From contig JACRMM010000028.1 of NCBI GenBank assembly GCA_016214985.1, forward strand, positions 142,327 to 206,326: a stretch of 64,000 bases of DNA, given 5' to 3'. Positions 44,724-52,689 of this stretch are shown piece after piece; positions within the stretch are counted from its first letter, which is position 1, and every line of letters begins with the position of its first letter. The notes under the pieces were generated by a model. The model did no database searches. It was given only the letters and a program-made list of their open reading frames with translations, and was not told the DNA's origin. A program made the translations under genes and the position numbers. Source of the DNA: Deltaproteobacteria bacterium. GTDB lineage: Bacteria; Desulfobacterota; Deferrisomatia; Deferrisomatales; JACRMM01.

Positions 44724-45563
44724 GTGTTGACCCGCGTCCAGCGTCTGGAGAAGAAGATCGTGCGCCGAGTCGGGAGGGCGATCGGCGACTTCCAGATGAT
44801 CGAGGAGGGTGACCGAGTGCTCGTGGCCCTGTCCGGCGGCAAGGACTCCTGGGCGCTGCTCCACGCGCTCCACGTGCTCCAGCGGCGCTCGCCGGTGCGC
44901 TTCGACCTCGCCGCGGTCACCGTGCATCCCGGGTACGCCGACTTCGACCCGGCTCCGATCGCGGCCCACTGCCGGGTGCTGGGGTACCGGCACACGGTGG
45001 AGACGTCCCAGATGTTCGAGATCATCGAGGCGAAGCGCGACCCCGGGTCGAGCTACTGCGCGATCTGCTCACGGCTCCGACGGGGGATCCTCTACGGCAT
45101 CGCGGACCGGGAGGGATACACGAAGGTCGCCCTGGGCCACCACGCCGACGACCTGATCGAGACCCTTCTCCTGGCCGCGTTCTTCACCGGCGAGATCAAG
45201 AGCATGCCGCCGCTGCTCAAGGCCGAGGACGGCCGAAACGTCGTCATCCGGCCGCTGTGTTACTGCTTCGAGGAGGACCTCGCGGCGTTCGCGGAGGTCA
45301 TGGAGTTTCCGCTGGCCTCGTGCGGCTGCCCCGTGGCCGGCTGCACGCAGACCCAACGGCACCGCGTGAAGGCGCTCCTGCGGGGGCTCGAACAGGAGCA
45401 CCCCGGGGTCAAGGCGAACCTCCTCTCGAGCCTCGGCCGCGTGCGGCTCGAGTACCTGATGGTGCGCGGCGCCCCGAAAACCTCCGCCGGAGGCGAACCG
45501 GCCGGCGGCCCGGCCGCGGGACGAGGGCCGGGCCCCAGGGGACGGAGAGGAGCAGGACGATGA
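44724..45563 (+). CDS. TtcA-like PP-loop tRNA thiolation enzyme
   Basis: 279 residues from GTG 44724 (GGAGGAAGTGTCCC). PP-loop ATPase motif ALSGGKDSWALLHALHVL; a first C-x-x-C in SYCAICSRLRRGILYGIA; ALGHHADDLIETLLLAAFFT; then a second cluster CGCPVAGCTQTQRHRVK. These are marks of the TtcA family, which uses ATP and a [4Fe-4S] cluster to put sulfur on C32 of tRNAs. The C-terminal 30 residues are Gly/Arg-rich and variable. Its stop overlaps the ATG of a cysteine desulfurase, the usual sulfur donor, so the pair forms a sulfur-relay operon. Confidence 0.85.
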   Translation: MLTRVQRLEKKIVRRVGRAIGDFQMIEEGDRVLVALSGGKDSWALLHALHVLQRRSPVRFDLAAVTVHPGYADFDPAPIAAHCRVLGYRHTVETSQMFEIIEAKRDPGSSYCAICSRLRRGILYGIADREGYTKVALGHHADDLIETLLLAAFFTGEIKSMPPLLKAEDGRNVVIRPLCYCFEEDLAAFAEVMEFPLASCGCPVAGCTQTQRHRVKALLRGLEQEHPGVKANLLSSLGRVRLEYLMVRGAPKTSAGGEPAGGPAAGRGPGPRGRRGAGR

Positions 45564-46762
45564 GGAGGGCCACGATCACCGGCCGCCCGACGGGCACTGG
45601 AGCGATGGGAAGGAACGTGGACGCCGTGAGGGGACGCCGCATCTACCTCGACTACAACGCGTCGACCCCCGTCGCGCCCGAGGTGGCCGAGGCGATGCGG
45701 CCGTTCCTTTCCGAGGCCTTCGGCAATCCCTCGAGCGGCCACTGGGCGGGCGCTCCGGCCAAAGCGGCCCTGGAGAAGGCGCGCGGGCAGATCGCGGCAC
45801 TCCTCGGCTGCGGACCGTCCGAGGTCATCTTCACGAGCGGTGGGAGCGAGGCGAACAACGCTGCCCTCAAGGGCGTCTGGTTCACCCTCAAGGACCGGGG
45901 CGACCACATCGTGACGACGTCGGTGGAGCACCCGGCGGTGCTGGAGCCCTGCCGATGGCTTGAAGGACTGGGCGCGAAGGTCACGCGGGTGGGGGTGGAC
46001 GGGACCGGGCGCGTGGACCCGGACGAGGTCCGGCGGGCGCTCACCCCGCGAACCGTGCTCGTGAGCGTCATGCACGCCCAAAACGAGGTGGGCACGATCC
46101 AGCCGCTGGCGGAGATCGCGGAGGTCTGCCGGGACGCCGGCGTTCTCTTCCACACCGACGCGGCCCAGTCCGTGGGGAAGATCCCCACACGGGTCGATGA
46201 CCTCGGCGTCGACCTCCTCACCGTGGCGGGTCACAAGCTCTACGCTCCCAAAGGGATCGGGGCCCTCTTCCTGCGAAGGGGCACGCCGTTCACCCCGCTG
46301 GTCCACGGCGCGGGCCACGAGGGCGGCCGCCGCGCCGGCACCGAGAGTGCGCTCCTGGCCGTCGGGCTCGGCGCGGCCTGCGAGCTGGCACTGCGGGACC
46401 CGGCGGCGGAGCGCATCGCCGCACTCCGCGACCGGTTCTGGGCCGGCCTCCGGGACCTCTTCGGGAGCCGAAGTCTACGAAACGGTCACCCCCTCCACGT
46501 TCTCCCGAACACTCTGCACGTCTCGTTCCTCGGTCGCACCGGCCCCGAGGTCCTGGCCGCGCTCCCGGAAGTGGCCGCGTCCACCGGCTCCGCCTGCCAC
46601 GCGGGGACCGTCTGCACCTCGGCCGTTCTGCAGGCCATGGGTGCGGGCGACGAGGCGGGGGCCGGCGCGGTGCGCTGGAGTCTGGGACGGTACACGACGG
46701 AGGAGGAGGTCGACGAGGTGCTGGGGCGGCTGCGGACGGTGGCCACTCTCCCCGCCGGGTAG
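45560..46762 (+). CDS. Cysteine desulfurase (NifS/IscS family)
   Basis: 400 residues, ATG 45560 overlapping the upstream TGA (ATGA); GGAGAGGAGCAGGACG is the ribosome site. PLP enzyme that removes sulfur from cysteine as a persulfide. Motifs: IYLDYNASTPVAPEVAEAMR, TSGGSEANNAALKGV, SVEHPAVLEP, HAQNEVGTIQPLAEIA, HTDAAQSVGKIP, the PLP Lys in TVAGHKLYAPKGIGALF, and the catalytic Cys loop ASTGSACHAGTVCTSAVLQA. The last resembles the class that carries extra cysteines. It probably feeds the TtcA-like protein; a selenocysteine-lyase-like role for selD cannot be excluded. It is convergent with the next gene, 54 bp away. Confidence 0.93.
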   Translation: MRRATITGRPTGTGAMGRNVDAVRGRRIYLDYNASTPVAPEVAEAMRPFLSEAFGNPSSGHWAGAPAKAALEKARGQIAALLGCGPSEVIFTSGGSEANNAALKGVWFTLKDRGDHIVTTSVEHPAVLEPCRWLEGLGAKVTRVGVDGTGRVDPDEVRRALTPRTVLVSVMHAQNEVGTIQPLAEIAEVCRDAGVLFHTDAAQSVGKIPTRVDDLGVDLLTVAGHKLYAPKGIGALFLRRGTPFTPLVHGAGHEGGRRAGTESALLAVGLGAACELALRDPAAERIAALRDRFWAGLRDLFGSRSLRNGHPLHVLPNTLHVSFLGRTGPEVLAALPEVAASTGSACHAGTVCTSAVLQAMGAGDEAGAGAVRWSLGRYTTEEEVDEVLGRLRTVATLPAG

Positions 46763-46815
46763 GGCGAGGCCGAGCGCCGTCCTGGTGCAGTGATTCACGA
46801 CGGAGACGCTGGGCG

Positions 46816-47841
46816 TCACACCGAGCACCCGGTCCGGCGGTCCTCGGAGATGCGCACGGCGTCGAGGTCAGCGTCCCGGGCCGGCGTGGAAACCGGGAGC
46901 GACGTCTCGGTGCCGTCCCGGGCGACCGTGACGACCCCCTCGGGGACGCCTCCGTACCGCAGCAGGATGCCGCCGACGATCACGAGGTCCGACCCGGCCA
47001 TGGCCTCCCGCGCGAGCGCGGTGGGGCCCTGGAAGTCGGCTGGCCGCACGATCGTCTCACCGTCTCCGGTGCGCCGCTCCAGCACCTCGTTCTCCGTCTG
47101 ATCCCTCCCGACGACCACCTTGAGGTCCGGCCGCAGCCGGAAGTGGCGTCCGGTGCGCAGGAGCCGCACATCGGCGAGGTCGTAGCCGGGCTTGTGGTTG
47201 AAGAGGTCCTGGAGACGGGCGGCAAACGACGCGTCGGTGAGGAGGCACCCGCCGGCCGGGCACGGGTAGTCGGTGACGCCGAGCTCGTCGGCGAGGCGGA
47301 TCTGCTCTTTCCGAGAGCGTCCTTCGATGGCCAGGAGCCTCTCACGATCCACCCACCCCTCCCGCTCGGCGACCGTGGGCTCGAAGTGCTTGGCGGAGAG
47401 GGGCCGCAGGATCAGCCCCTCGGTCCCGCTCTCCCGCTCGATGACGCGGATGGCGTCTCGCCGCTGGCTCATGGGCCTCTGCCCCAGCACCTCGCCCGTG
47501 ACGAGGAACGACGCGCCCTCCTCGACCAGGAGCTCCTTGGCCTCCTTGTGCATGAAGATGCGGCAATCGATGCAGGGGTTGAGGCCCCGGCCGCGGCCGT
47601 GCCGGGGTCGCTCAACGATCTTCAGGTACTCCATCCCCTTGTACCGCACCCGGACCGGGATCCCGAACTCCCTCGCCACCCGGACTGCCTCGCTCTTGCA
47701 GGAGCTCGACTTTCCGGTGCAGTTGCAGAAGGGGGTGACGAAGTTGAGGGCGACGACGTCGATCCCCTGGTCGAGCACGAGCTTCACGGCCAGGGTGGAG
47801 TCGAGGCCCCCGGACAGGAGCGCGACGGCTTTCACCTTCAT
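46816..47841 (-). CDS. PP-loop tRNA thiolation-like protein with C-terminal DUF814/NFACT-like domain
   Basis: 341 residues from ATG 47841 behind GGAGGAGTGTCC (GTG 47847 is an alternative). The N-terminal MnmA/ThiI-like PP-loop reads ALLSGGLDSTLAVKLVLDQG. Cysteines follow in CNCTGKSSSCKSEAVRVARE and NPCIDCRIFMHKEAKELL, and the sequence then continues as VTGEVLGQRPMSQRRDAIRV and YPCPAGGCLLTDASFAARLQ. The C-terminus (LRTGRHFRLRPDLKVVVGRD then QTENEVLERR) resembles the DUF814/NFACT RNA-binding domain. So it probably thiolates a tRNA base, as MnmA does, with its own cysteines. It is 22 bp downstream of cysN and ends the cysH-cysD-cysN operon, which ties it to sulfur supply. Target base not known. 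Confidence 0.8.
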   Translation of the reverse strand: MKVKAVALLSGGLDSTLAVKLVLDQGIDVVALNFVTPFCNCTGKSSSCKSEAVRVAREFGIPVRVRYKGMEYLKIVERPRHGRGRGLNPCIDCRIFMHKEAKELLVEEGASFLVTGEVLGQRPMSQRRDAIRVIERESGTEGLILRPLSAKHFEPTVAEREGWVDRERLLAIEGRSRKEQIRLADELGVTDYPCPAGGCLLTDASFAARLQDLFNHKPGYDLADVRLLRTGRHFRLRPDLKVVVGRDQTENEVLERRTGDGETIVRPADFQGPTALAREAMAGSDLVIVGGILLRYGGVPEGVVTVARDGTETSLPVSTPARDADLDAVRISEDRRTGCSV

Positions 47842-47863
47842 GGACACACTCCTCCGTTCATCG

Positions 47864-49426
47864 TCACAGCCCCAGCCCGATCGGATAGCCGAGTCGGGGC
47901 TCTTCTCCCTCCTTGTAGAGGGTGAGGCAGATGCGATCGCGCTCCCTCTGGAAGAGGAAGCTCAGGTGGTGTTCATAGGCCAGGAGCGCCACGGCTTCGA
48001 TCTGGGAGGGCCCCCGCAGCCGGAACAAGACCCGGTTGCCCCTCTCCAGGAGACCGAGAAAGTAGGGGGTGACGCCGAACTCCAGCGCGCCGCGGACCCG
48101 GGTCAGGTCCACGAGGTTTCCGTCGGGCTCGGTGGTGAGCCCCTGGTCCAACGAGATGACCTGGGCCGTTCCCTTCCCCGCGACCGCCCGCAGGTCCCGG
48201 ATGGTGCCGCCCCCGCCGATGAAGAGGCCGTCCTCCAGGACAAAGCGGCCCAGCCGGGCATTTTCCAGGTATTGATCCGCGGCAATCGGCTTTCTGAGCG
48301 AGAAGACCACGTTGCCCACCTCGGTGGTCTCGAGCTGCTCGGCGTGGCGCTCCGTCACCGCCAGCGTGGAGGAGTCGAGCCGCTCCTCGATGTCGACACA
48401 CGTAGCCTCCACCTCGGCGGTGGCGAGCTTCAAGGTGTAGGTCTTCCCCTTCTCGAAGGGCCGCGTGGCCAACCAGAAGAGGCTCGCCCGCAGCTCGTCG
48501 GAGGCGACGGGCGCCGCGTCGGAGCGGGCCAGCACCTCGCCGCGCTCCACGAACACCTCGTCTTCGAACGTGAGTCCCACGCACTGGCCCGCAAAGGCCG
48601 AGAGGAGGTTCGGTTTGCGCCACTGCTCCACCGTCTTGACCCGGGTGCGCCGGCCCGACGGCAGGAAGGTCACGTCGGCGCCCACCCGCACGGAGCCCGT
48701 CTCCACCCGGCCCACGTAGAGCCGCCTTCCCTCCCATTTGTAGACGTCCTGGATCGGGAAGCGCAGCGGGAGCCCCTCCTCGGCTCGGACGTTGTCGAAG
48801 GCGTCGAGGGCCTCCAGCACCGAGGGACCGTCGTACCAGGGGGTCTTTCCCAGGCACACGGCGATGTTCTCCCCGTCCCGGGCCGAGATGGGGACCACGG
48901 CAGAGGGCACGATGCCCAGCGGGTGGAGGAACGGCAGGATCTCGTTGACTGCTTTCTGGAAGACCGCCCGATCGTAGCCGACCTGATCGAGCTTGTTGAC
49001 CGCCACGATCACCTGGCGAATCCCGAGGAGCGAGAGCAGGTAGGCGTGGCGCTGGGTCTGCTCACGCACGCCCTCCACGCCGTCGAGGAGGAGGATGGCG
49101 GCGTCGGCGCTGGCGGCGCCCGTGATCATGTTCTTCAAGAATTCCACGTGGCCAGGGGCGTCGATGATCACGTACGGACGCCGGGCCGTCTTGAAGAACG
49201 TCTGGGCCGTGTCGATGGTGACGTTCTGGTCGCGTTCCTCCTCCAGGGCGTCCATCAGGTAGGCGAACTCGAAGGGCCGACCCTGTCGCCGGCAGGTGGC
49301 CTCGATCTCCCGGTACCGGACCTCCGGAATGGAGCCCGTGTCGTGGAAGAGCCGGCCGATCAGCGTGGACTTGCCGTGGTCCACGTGGCCCACGATGACG
49401 ATCTTCAGGGTGTCGTGCTCGCTCAT
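47864..49426 (-). CDS. cysN: Sulfate adenylyltransferase large (GTPase) subunit
   Basis: 520 residues, ATG 49426; a longer frame upstream has no good ribosome site. The translation-factor-like GTPase motifs are GHVDHGKSTLIGRLFHDTGS, DAPGHVEFLKNMITGAASAD, and NKLDQVGYD. Beta domains II and III follow (IQDVYKWEGRRLYVGRVETG). GTP hydrolysis here drives formation of adenosine-5'-phosphosulfate by the CysD partner. A C-terminal extension of about 80 residues is more than the basic CysN (about 475) but no APS-kinase domain (no GLSGSGKST) is present, consistent with direct APS reduction by the CysH encoded beside it. Co-operonic with cysD and the PP-loop gene. Confidence 0.95.
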   Translation of the reverse strand: MSEHDTLKIVIVGHVDHGKSTLIGRLFHDTGSIPEVRYREIEATCRRQGRPFEFAYLMDALEEERDQNVTIDTAQTFFKTARRPYVIIDAPGHVEFLKNMITGAASADAAILLLDGVEGVREQTQRHAYLLSLLGIRQVIVAVNKLDQVGYDRAVFQKAVNEILPFLHPLGIVPSAVVPISARDGENIAVCLGKTPWYDGPSVLEALDAFDNVRAEEGLPLRFPIQDVYKWEGRRLYVGRVETGSVRVGADVTFLPSGRRTRVKTVEQWRKPNLLSAFAGQCVGLTFEDEVFVERGEVLARSDAAPVASDELRASLFWLATRPFEKGKTYTLKLATAEVEATCVDIEERLDSSTLAVTERHAEQLETTEVGNVVFSLRKPIAADQYLENARLGRFVLEDGLFIGGGGTIRDLRAVAGKGTAQVISLDQGLTTEPDGNLVDLTRVRGALEFGVTPYFLGLLERGNRVLFRLRGPSQIEAVALLAYEHHLSFLFQRERDRICLTLYKEGEEPRLGYPIGLGL

Positions 49427-49627
49427 GGCGTTCCTCTTCTCATGGGGAGACTCAACCTTCGATGAACGGGCAGGCCCGGACATTCCCCTGCTTCGCGGGA
49501 CGATCCTTTGGCGTCGGAGTGGTCCCAAAGTTTGCGCAAGGGGTCGAGATGACGTCGTCTTCGCTTGGGCTCCGAAACAAGGCCGCGTCCCGCTGCGCTC
49601 TGGGACGTCCGGGCCTGCCTCCCAGGG

Positions 49628-50428
49628 CTACATGTATCCGCGGGCCCGCAGCTTCTGCATGGCGTAGGCGTTCTCCTGATCCTGGGCGCGGCCGGCGCGC
49701 TCCGGGGTCTTCAGGTGCTTCAACTCCTCGATGATCTCCGGGACCGTCGTCGCGTTGGAGTCGATGGGCTTCGTGCAGGGCATGCACCCGAGGGACCGGA
49801 AGCGCTTGCCGTCCCGCGCGAAATAGAGGGGGCAGATCTCGATCTGCTCGCGCTCGATGTACTCCCAGATGTTCAACTCGGTCCACCCGAGGATCGGGTG
49901 GATGCGGATGTGGGTGTCGGCCTCGAAGCTCGTGTTGAACTGGTCCCAGAGCTCCGGCGGCTGGTCCTTGTAGGCCCACTCGAAGTTCTTGTCCCGGGGC
50001 GAGAAGACCCTCTCCTTGGCCCGGCTCCCCTCTTCGTCTCGCCGAATGCCCAGGAAGAGCCCCTTGAACCCGCGCCCGTCGATCACCTGCGAGAGCGCCT
50101 GGGTCTTCAAGGCCTCGCAGCAGGTGAGGCGCCCTTTGTCCGGGCCCATCCCCGCCTCGATGGCCGCCGCGTTCTTCCCGACCACCAGGTCCGCACCCCA
50201 CTCGCGCGCCATGCGGTCCCGGTACGCGATCATCTCCGGGTACTTGTAGGTCGTGTCCACGTGTGCCAGGGGGAACGGGATCCTCCCGAAGAAAGCCTTC
50301 CGGGCCAGGTGGATCATGGTCGTCGAGTCCTTGCCGATGGAGTAAAGCATGGCGAGGTTCTCGAACTTCCGGTACGCCTCCCGGAAGATGTAGATCGACT
50401 GGGCTTCCAACTCATCGAGATGGTCCAC
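49628..50428 (-). CDS. cysD: Sulfate adenylyltransferase small subunit
   Basis: 266 residues. PP-loop ATP pyrophosphatase of the PAPS-reductase superfamily with [60 protein letters not shown], and [21 protein letters not shown] short C-terminal part [12 protein letters not shown] is conserved. It makes APS from sulfate and ATP with CysN, whose gene begins 201 bp downstream. It lies between cysH and cysN. Confidence 0.96.
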   Translation of the reverse strand: MDHLDELEAQSIYIFREAYRKFENLAMLYSIGKDSTTMIHLARKAFFGRIPFPLAHVDTTYKYPEMIAYRDRMAREWGADLVVGKNAAAIEAGMGPDKGRLTCCEALKTQALSQVIDGRGFKGLFLGIRRDEEGSRAKERVFSPRDKNFEWAYKDQPPELWDQFNTSFEADTHIRIHPILGWTELNIWEYIEREQIEICPLYFARDGKRFRSLGCMPCTKPIDSNATTVPEIIEELKHLKTPERAGRAQDQENAYAMQKLRARGYM

Positions 50429-50515
50429 GACTCTCTCCTTTTCAATCCTGGGGAAGGCCTTCGCCCTCGAACCAGTCCGCGTAAAAGCTCATGCGCAAAC
50501 AGCGGATTCTCAGAC

Positions 50516-50537
50516 GGCGGGGCAAGCCCCGCCCTAC
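50516..50537. repeat. GC-rich palindromic repeat copy at the end of cysH
   Basis: GGCGGGGCAAGC then CCCGCCCTAC, 22 bp, identical to the copies at 27042, 52416 and 54663. Read on the minus strand it begins with the TAG stop of cysH, the same position as at the stop of the OMF gene at 27007. Confidence 0.85.
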
Positions 50538-51241
50538 GGCCGATGCAGGCCGCACTCCTTGTGCTCGGGGCGCTCCCACCACCAGCGTCCGGCACGGGGG
50601 TGCTCCCCCGGCCCGACGGCTCGGGTGCAGGGGGCGCACCCGATGGAGGGGTACCCCTTCCCGTACAGGCGATTCACGGGCAGGCGCTTCTCCTGGACGT
50701 GCGTCCACACCTCATCCCACCTCCATTCCAAGAGCGGGTTGATCTTGAGGAGGCCGCCGTGGGCCTCGTCTCGCTCCACGGGCTTCACGTCGGTGCGGGT
50801 CACGCCCTGCTCTCGCCGCAGGCCCGTCACCCAGCCGGACAAGCCGGTGAGCGCACGGGCCAGGGGCTCGACCTTTCGGATGCGGCAGCATTCGTGGCGG
50901 TTCTCGAGGCTCTCGCGAAAGGAGTGCAGACCCTTCCCCCGCTCCAGGCGTTCGACCTTCTCCCGTCTCGGGAAGTGCCATTCGATCGTGACGCCGTAGC
51001 GACGCCGCACCGCCTCCGCGACCTCGTAGGTCTCCTCGTTGAGCCGCCCCGTGTCGAGGGCGAAAACGCGCGCCGCGGGCGCCACCTCTAGAAGGAAGTC
51101 GAGAACGACCACGTCCTCGGCGCTGAAGGAACAGGCGAGCGCGACGGGGCCGTCGGCCGCCTCGATCCCCAGTCGAAGGATCTCACGCGGGTCGGAATCA
51201 GAGGGCGGCTCGGGAACTCGGCTCGACTCGGGTGGGCTCAT
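50534..51241 (-). CDS. cysH: Adenylylsulfate (APS) reductase, assimilatory
   Basis: 235 residues. Motifs: ACSFSAEDVVVLDFLLEVAP, FALDTGRLNEETYEVAEAVR, and the paired cysteines HECCRIRKVEPL with GCAPCTRAVGPGEHPRAGRW then WWERPEHKECGLH. The CC...C-x-x-C set binds a [4Fe-4S] cluster and marks APS reductase, as opposed to PAPS reductase which lacks it. The final ECGLH holds the catalytic Cys. It reduces APS to sulfite with thioredoxin. It is first in the minus-strand sulfur operon and divergent from the sulfite-reductase gene, across 184 bp. Its stop is supplied by a palindromic repeat. Confidence 0.95.
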   Translation of the reverse strand: MSPPESSRVPEPPSDSDPREILRLGIEAADGPVALACSFSAEDVVVLDFLLEVAPAARVFALDTGRLNEETYEVAEAVRRRYGVTIEWHFPRREKVERLERGKGLHSFRESLENRHECCRIRKVEPLARALTGLSGWVTGLRREQGVTRTDVKPVERDEAHGGLLKINPLLEWRWDEVWTHVQEKRLPVNRLYGKGYPSIGCAPCTRAVGPGEHPRAGRWWWERPEHKECGLHRP

Positions 51242-51257
51242 TGATCACTTTCTTGTG

Positions 51258-51286
51258 TGTAAATTCGCCTGTCACTCACTAGTCAA
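51258..51286 (-). promoter_or_regulatory. Leftward sigma-70-like promoter for cysH-cysD-cysN
   Basis: On the minus strand TTGACT (51286-51281), a 17-bp spacer and TTTACA (51263-51258) are present, in the AT-rich divergent region. Confidence 0.45.
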
Positions 51287-51327
51287 TGTTACTGGTGAAT
51301 GCAAGGACAGAGGAAACCATAATCCAT

Positions 51328-51357
51328 CTTGACAGTCAAGTTTTGATTGTCTATTCT
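51328..51357 (+). promoter_or_regulatory. Rightward promoter with an operator-like palindrome
   Basis: TTGACA (51329-51334), a 17-bp spacer and TATTCT (51352-51357) form a good sigma-70-type promoter. The -35 is inside the perfect palindrome CTTGAC-A-GTCAAG (51328-51340), a likely repressor or activator site for the sulfur divergon. Further TTGAC words lie at 51368 and, on the other strand, 51286. Confidence 0.55.
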
Positions 51358-51425
51358 CCGTATCCAGTTGACTTATTTTTTAGGCTGACGATTTCAGGGC
51401 GACGCGCATACTACGGCTCCATGCT

Positions 51426-52406
51426 GTGAAATCGAGCAGTACCCGCTTGCGCCCCAAGGAGGACGGCTTGGCCATCGACGCGAACGATTTCTACACGCCG
51501 AAGATCTTGGACGCCCAGCTCACGGGCATGATCAAGACGAAGGAGCCGGGCCTCTACTCGGCGCGACTGCGCATCCCCGTGGGGATCCTGACGTCGGGAG
51601 TTCTGGAGGGCCTGGCAGCCCTCGCGAGGAAGTACGGCCGTGGCGAGGTGTATCTGACCGCGCGACTGGGAATCGAGATCCCCGGCATCCCCGGGGAATC
51701 GTTCCCGGCACTTCGCGAGGAGTTGGCGACCATCGGCGTAGCCCTGGCCGGCTGCGGGCCCCGGATGCGTACGACGGTCTCCTGCAAGGGGACCGTGTGC
51801 CCCCACGGCAACGTCGACACCTTCGCCCTGGCCTGGGAGATCGACCGGCTCCACAACGACGCCTCGATCCTCCCCCACAAGTTCAAGGTGGCGGTGGCCG
51901 GCTGCGCGTCCTCCTGCTCCAAGCCCCAGGTGAACGACGTCGGGCTCGTCGGGGTGAGCGAGCCCGAGCTCGATCCGGGCCCGTGCGTCGGGTGCGGCCT
52001 GTGCGTCGAGGCCTGCCATTTGAACGCCGTCCGGCTCGAGGGTGATCTTCCGGTCTTCGACCCGGCGCGGTGCGTGGCCTGCGGCGACTGCACCAAGGCC
52101 TGTCCGCCGGCGGCCCTGAAGCCGGCGAGGGTCGGCCTCGACCTCTACACCGGCGGCCGTTGGGGACGCGAGAAGCAGGTGGGGCTGCGCATTGCCGGAA
52201 CCCTCACCCCGGAGGAGGCGGTGGGGGCCGTCGGGAGGATCAAGGGCTGGTACGCGGCACACGGCCGGAAGAAGGAGCGCCTGGGCCAGACACTGCTTCG
52301 CCTGGGCGCTCGCTCCTTCCAGGAGGCGGTGCTCGAGGGCGTACCCCGGGAGAAGTGGACCGCCATCGACTCCCGGGCCGAAGCCGCTTTCGCAACGCTT
52401 CGGTGA
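51426..52406 (+). CDS. Siroheme sulfite reductase with ferredoxin domain (AsrC-like)
   Basis: 326 residues, start GTG 51426. The siroheme/[4Fe-4S] cysteines are in TTVSCKGTVCPHGNVDTF and AVAGCASSCSKPQVNDVG; between and after them lies a double [4Fe-4S] ferredoxin insert (CVGCGLCVEACHLNAVRL and CVACGDCTKACPPAALKP). Length and order match AsrC, the catalytic subunit of anaerobic sulfite reductase, but no AsrA or AsrB partner is present. In this context it should reduce sulfite to sulfide for assimilation, downstream of CysH; the electron donor is unknown. It heads the long plus-strand sulfur operon. Confidence 0.88.
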   Translation: MKSSSTRLRPKEDGLAIDANDFYTPKILDAQLTGMIKTKEPGLYSARLRIPVGILTSGVLEGLAALARKYGRGEVYLTARLGIEIPGIPGESFPALREELATIGVALAGCGPRMRTTVSCKGTVCPHGNVDTFALAWEIDRLHNDASILPHKFKVAVAGCASSCSKPQVNDVGLVGVSEPELDPGPCVGCGLCVEACHLNAVRLEGDLPVFDPARCVACGDCTKACPPAALKPARVGLDLYTGGRWGREKQVGLRIAGTLTPEEAVGAVGRIKGWYAAHGRKKERLGQTLLRLGARSFQEAVLEGVPREKWTAIDSRAEAAFATLR

Positions 52407-52415
52407 ACGGACCGC

Positions 52416-52437
52416 GGCGGGGCAAGCCCCGCCCTAC
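52416..52437. repeat. GC-rich palindromic repeat copy before the tusA-like gene
   Basis: 22 bp, GGCGGGGCAAGC then CCCGCCCTAC, 9 bp after the sulfite reductase stop and 15 bp before the next ATG, the same distance as at 27063. Confidence 0.85.
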
Positions 52438-52452
52438 CAGGAAGGAATCACC

Positions 52453-52689
52453 ATGTTGCAAGCGGCGGAGCTCGATCTCGACATCACCGGCGACGTCTGC
52501 CCCATGACCCTCGTCCGGGTCCGCATGGCGCTGGGGCACGTGGCGCCGGGGGGCACCCTGCGGGTGAAGATGGCAGCCGGTGAGCCGGTGTCGAGCATTC
52601 CCCGCACGCTTCGCGACGAGGGCCACGAGATCGTGTCCGTCGAGAAGACCGGGGAAGCCTTCGACGTCACCTTCCGGCTCAAGGGGTGA
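52453..52689 (+). CDS. TusA-family sulfur carrier protein
   Basis: 78 residues, ATG 52453 after GGAAGGAATCACC. The small two-layer TusA/SirA fold is recognised by ELDLDITGDVCPMTLVRVRM, whose Cys carries a persulfide, and by LRVKMAAGEPVSSIPRTLRD. It shuttles sulfur between enzymes. Placed between the sulfite reductase and a ThiF-like protein it may take sulfide-derived sulfur towards cysteine or cofactor synthesis. TusA-like proteins have also been linked to selenium metabolism in other bacteria. Its stop overlaps the start of the next gene. Confidence 0.9.
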   Translation: MLQAAELDLDITGDVCPMTLVRVRMALGHVAPGGTLRVKMAAGEPVSSIPRTLRDEGHEIVSVEKTGEAFDVTFRLKG

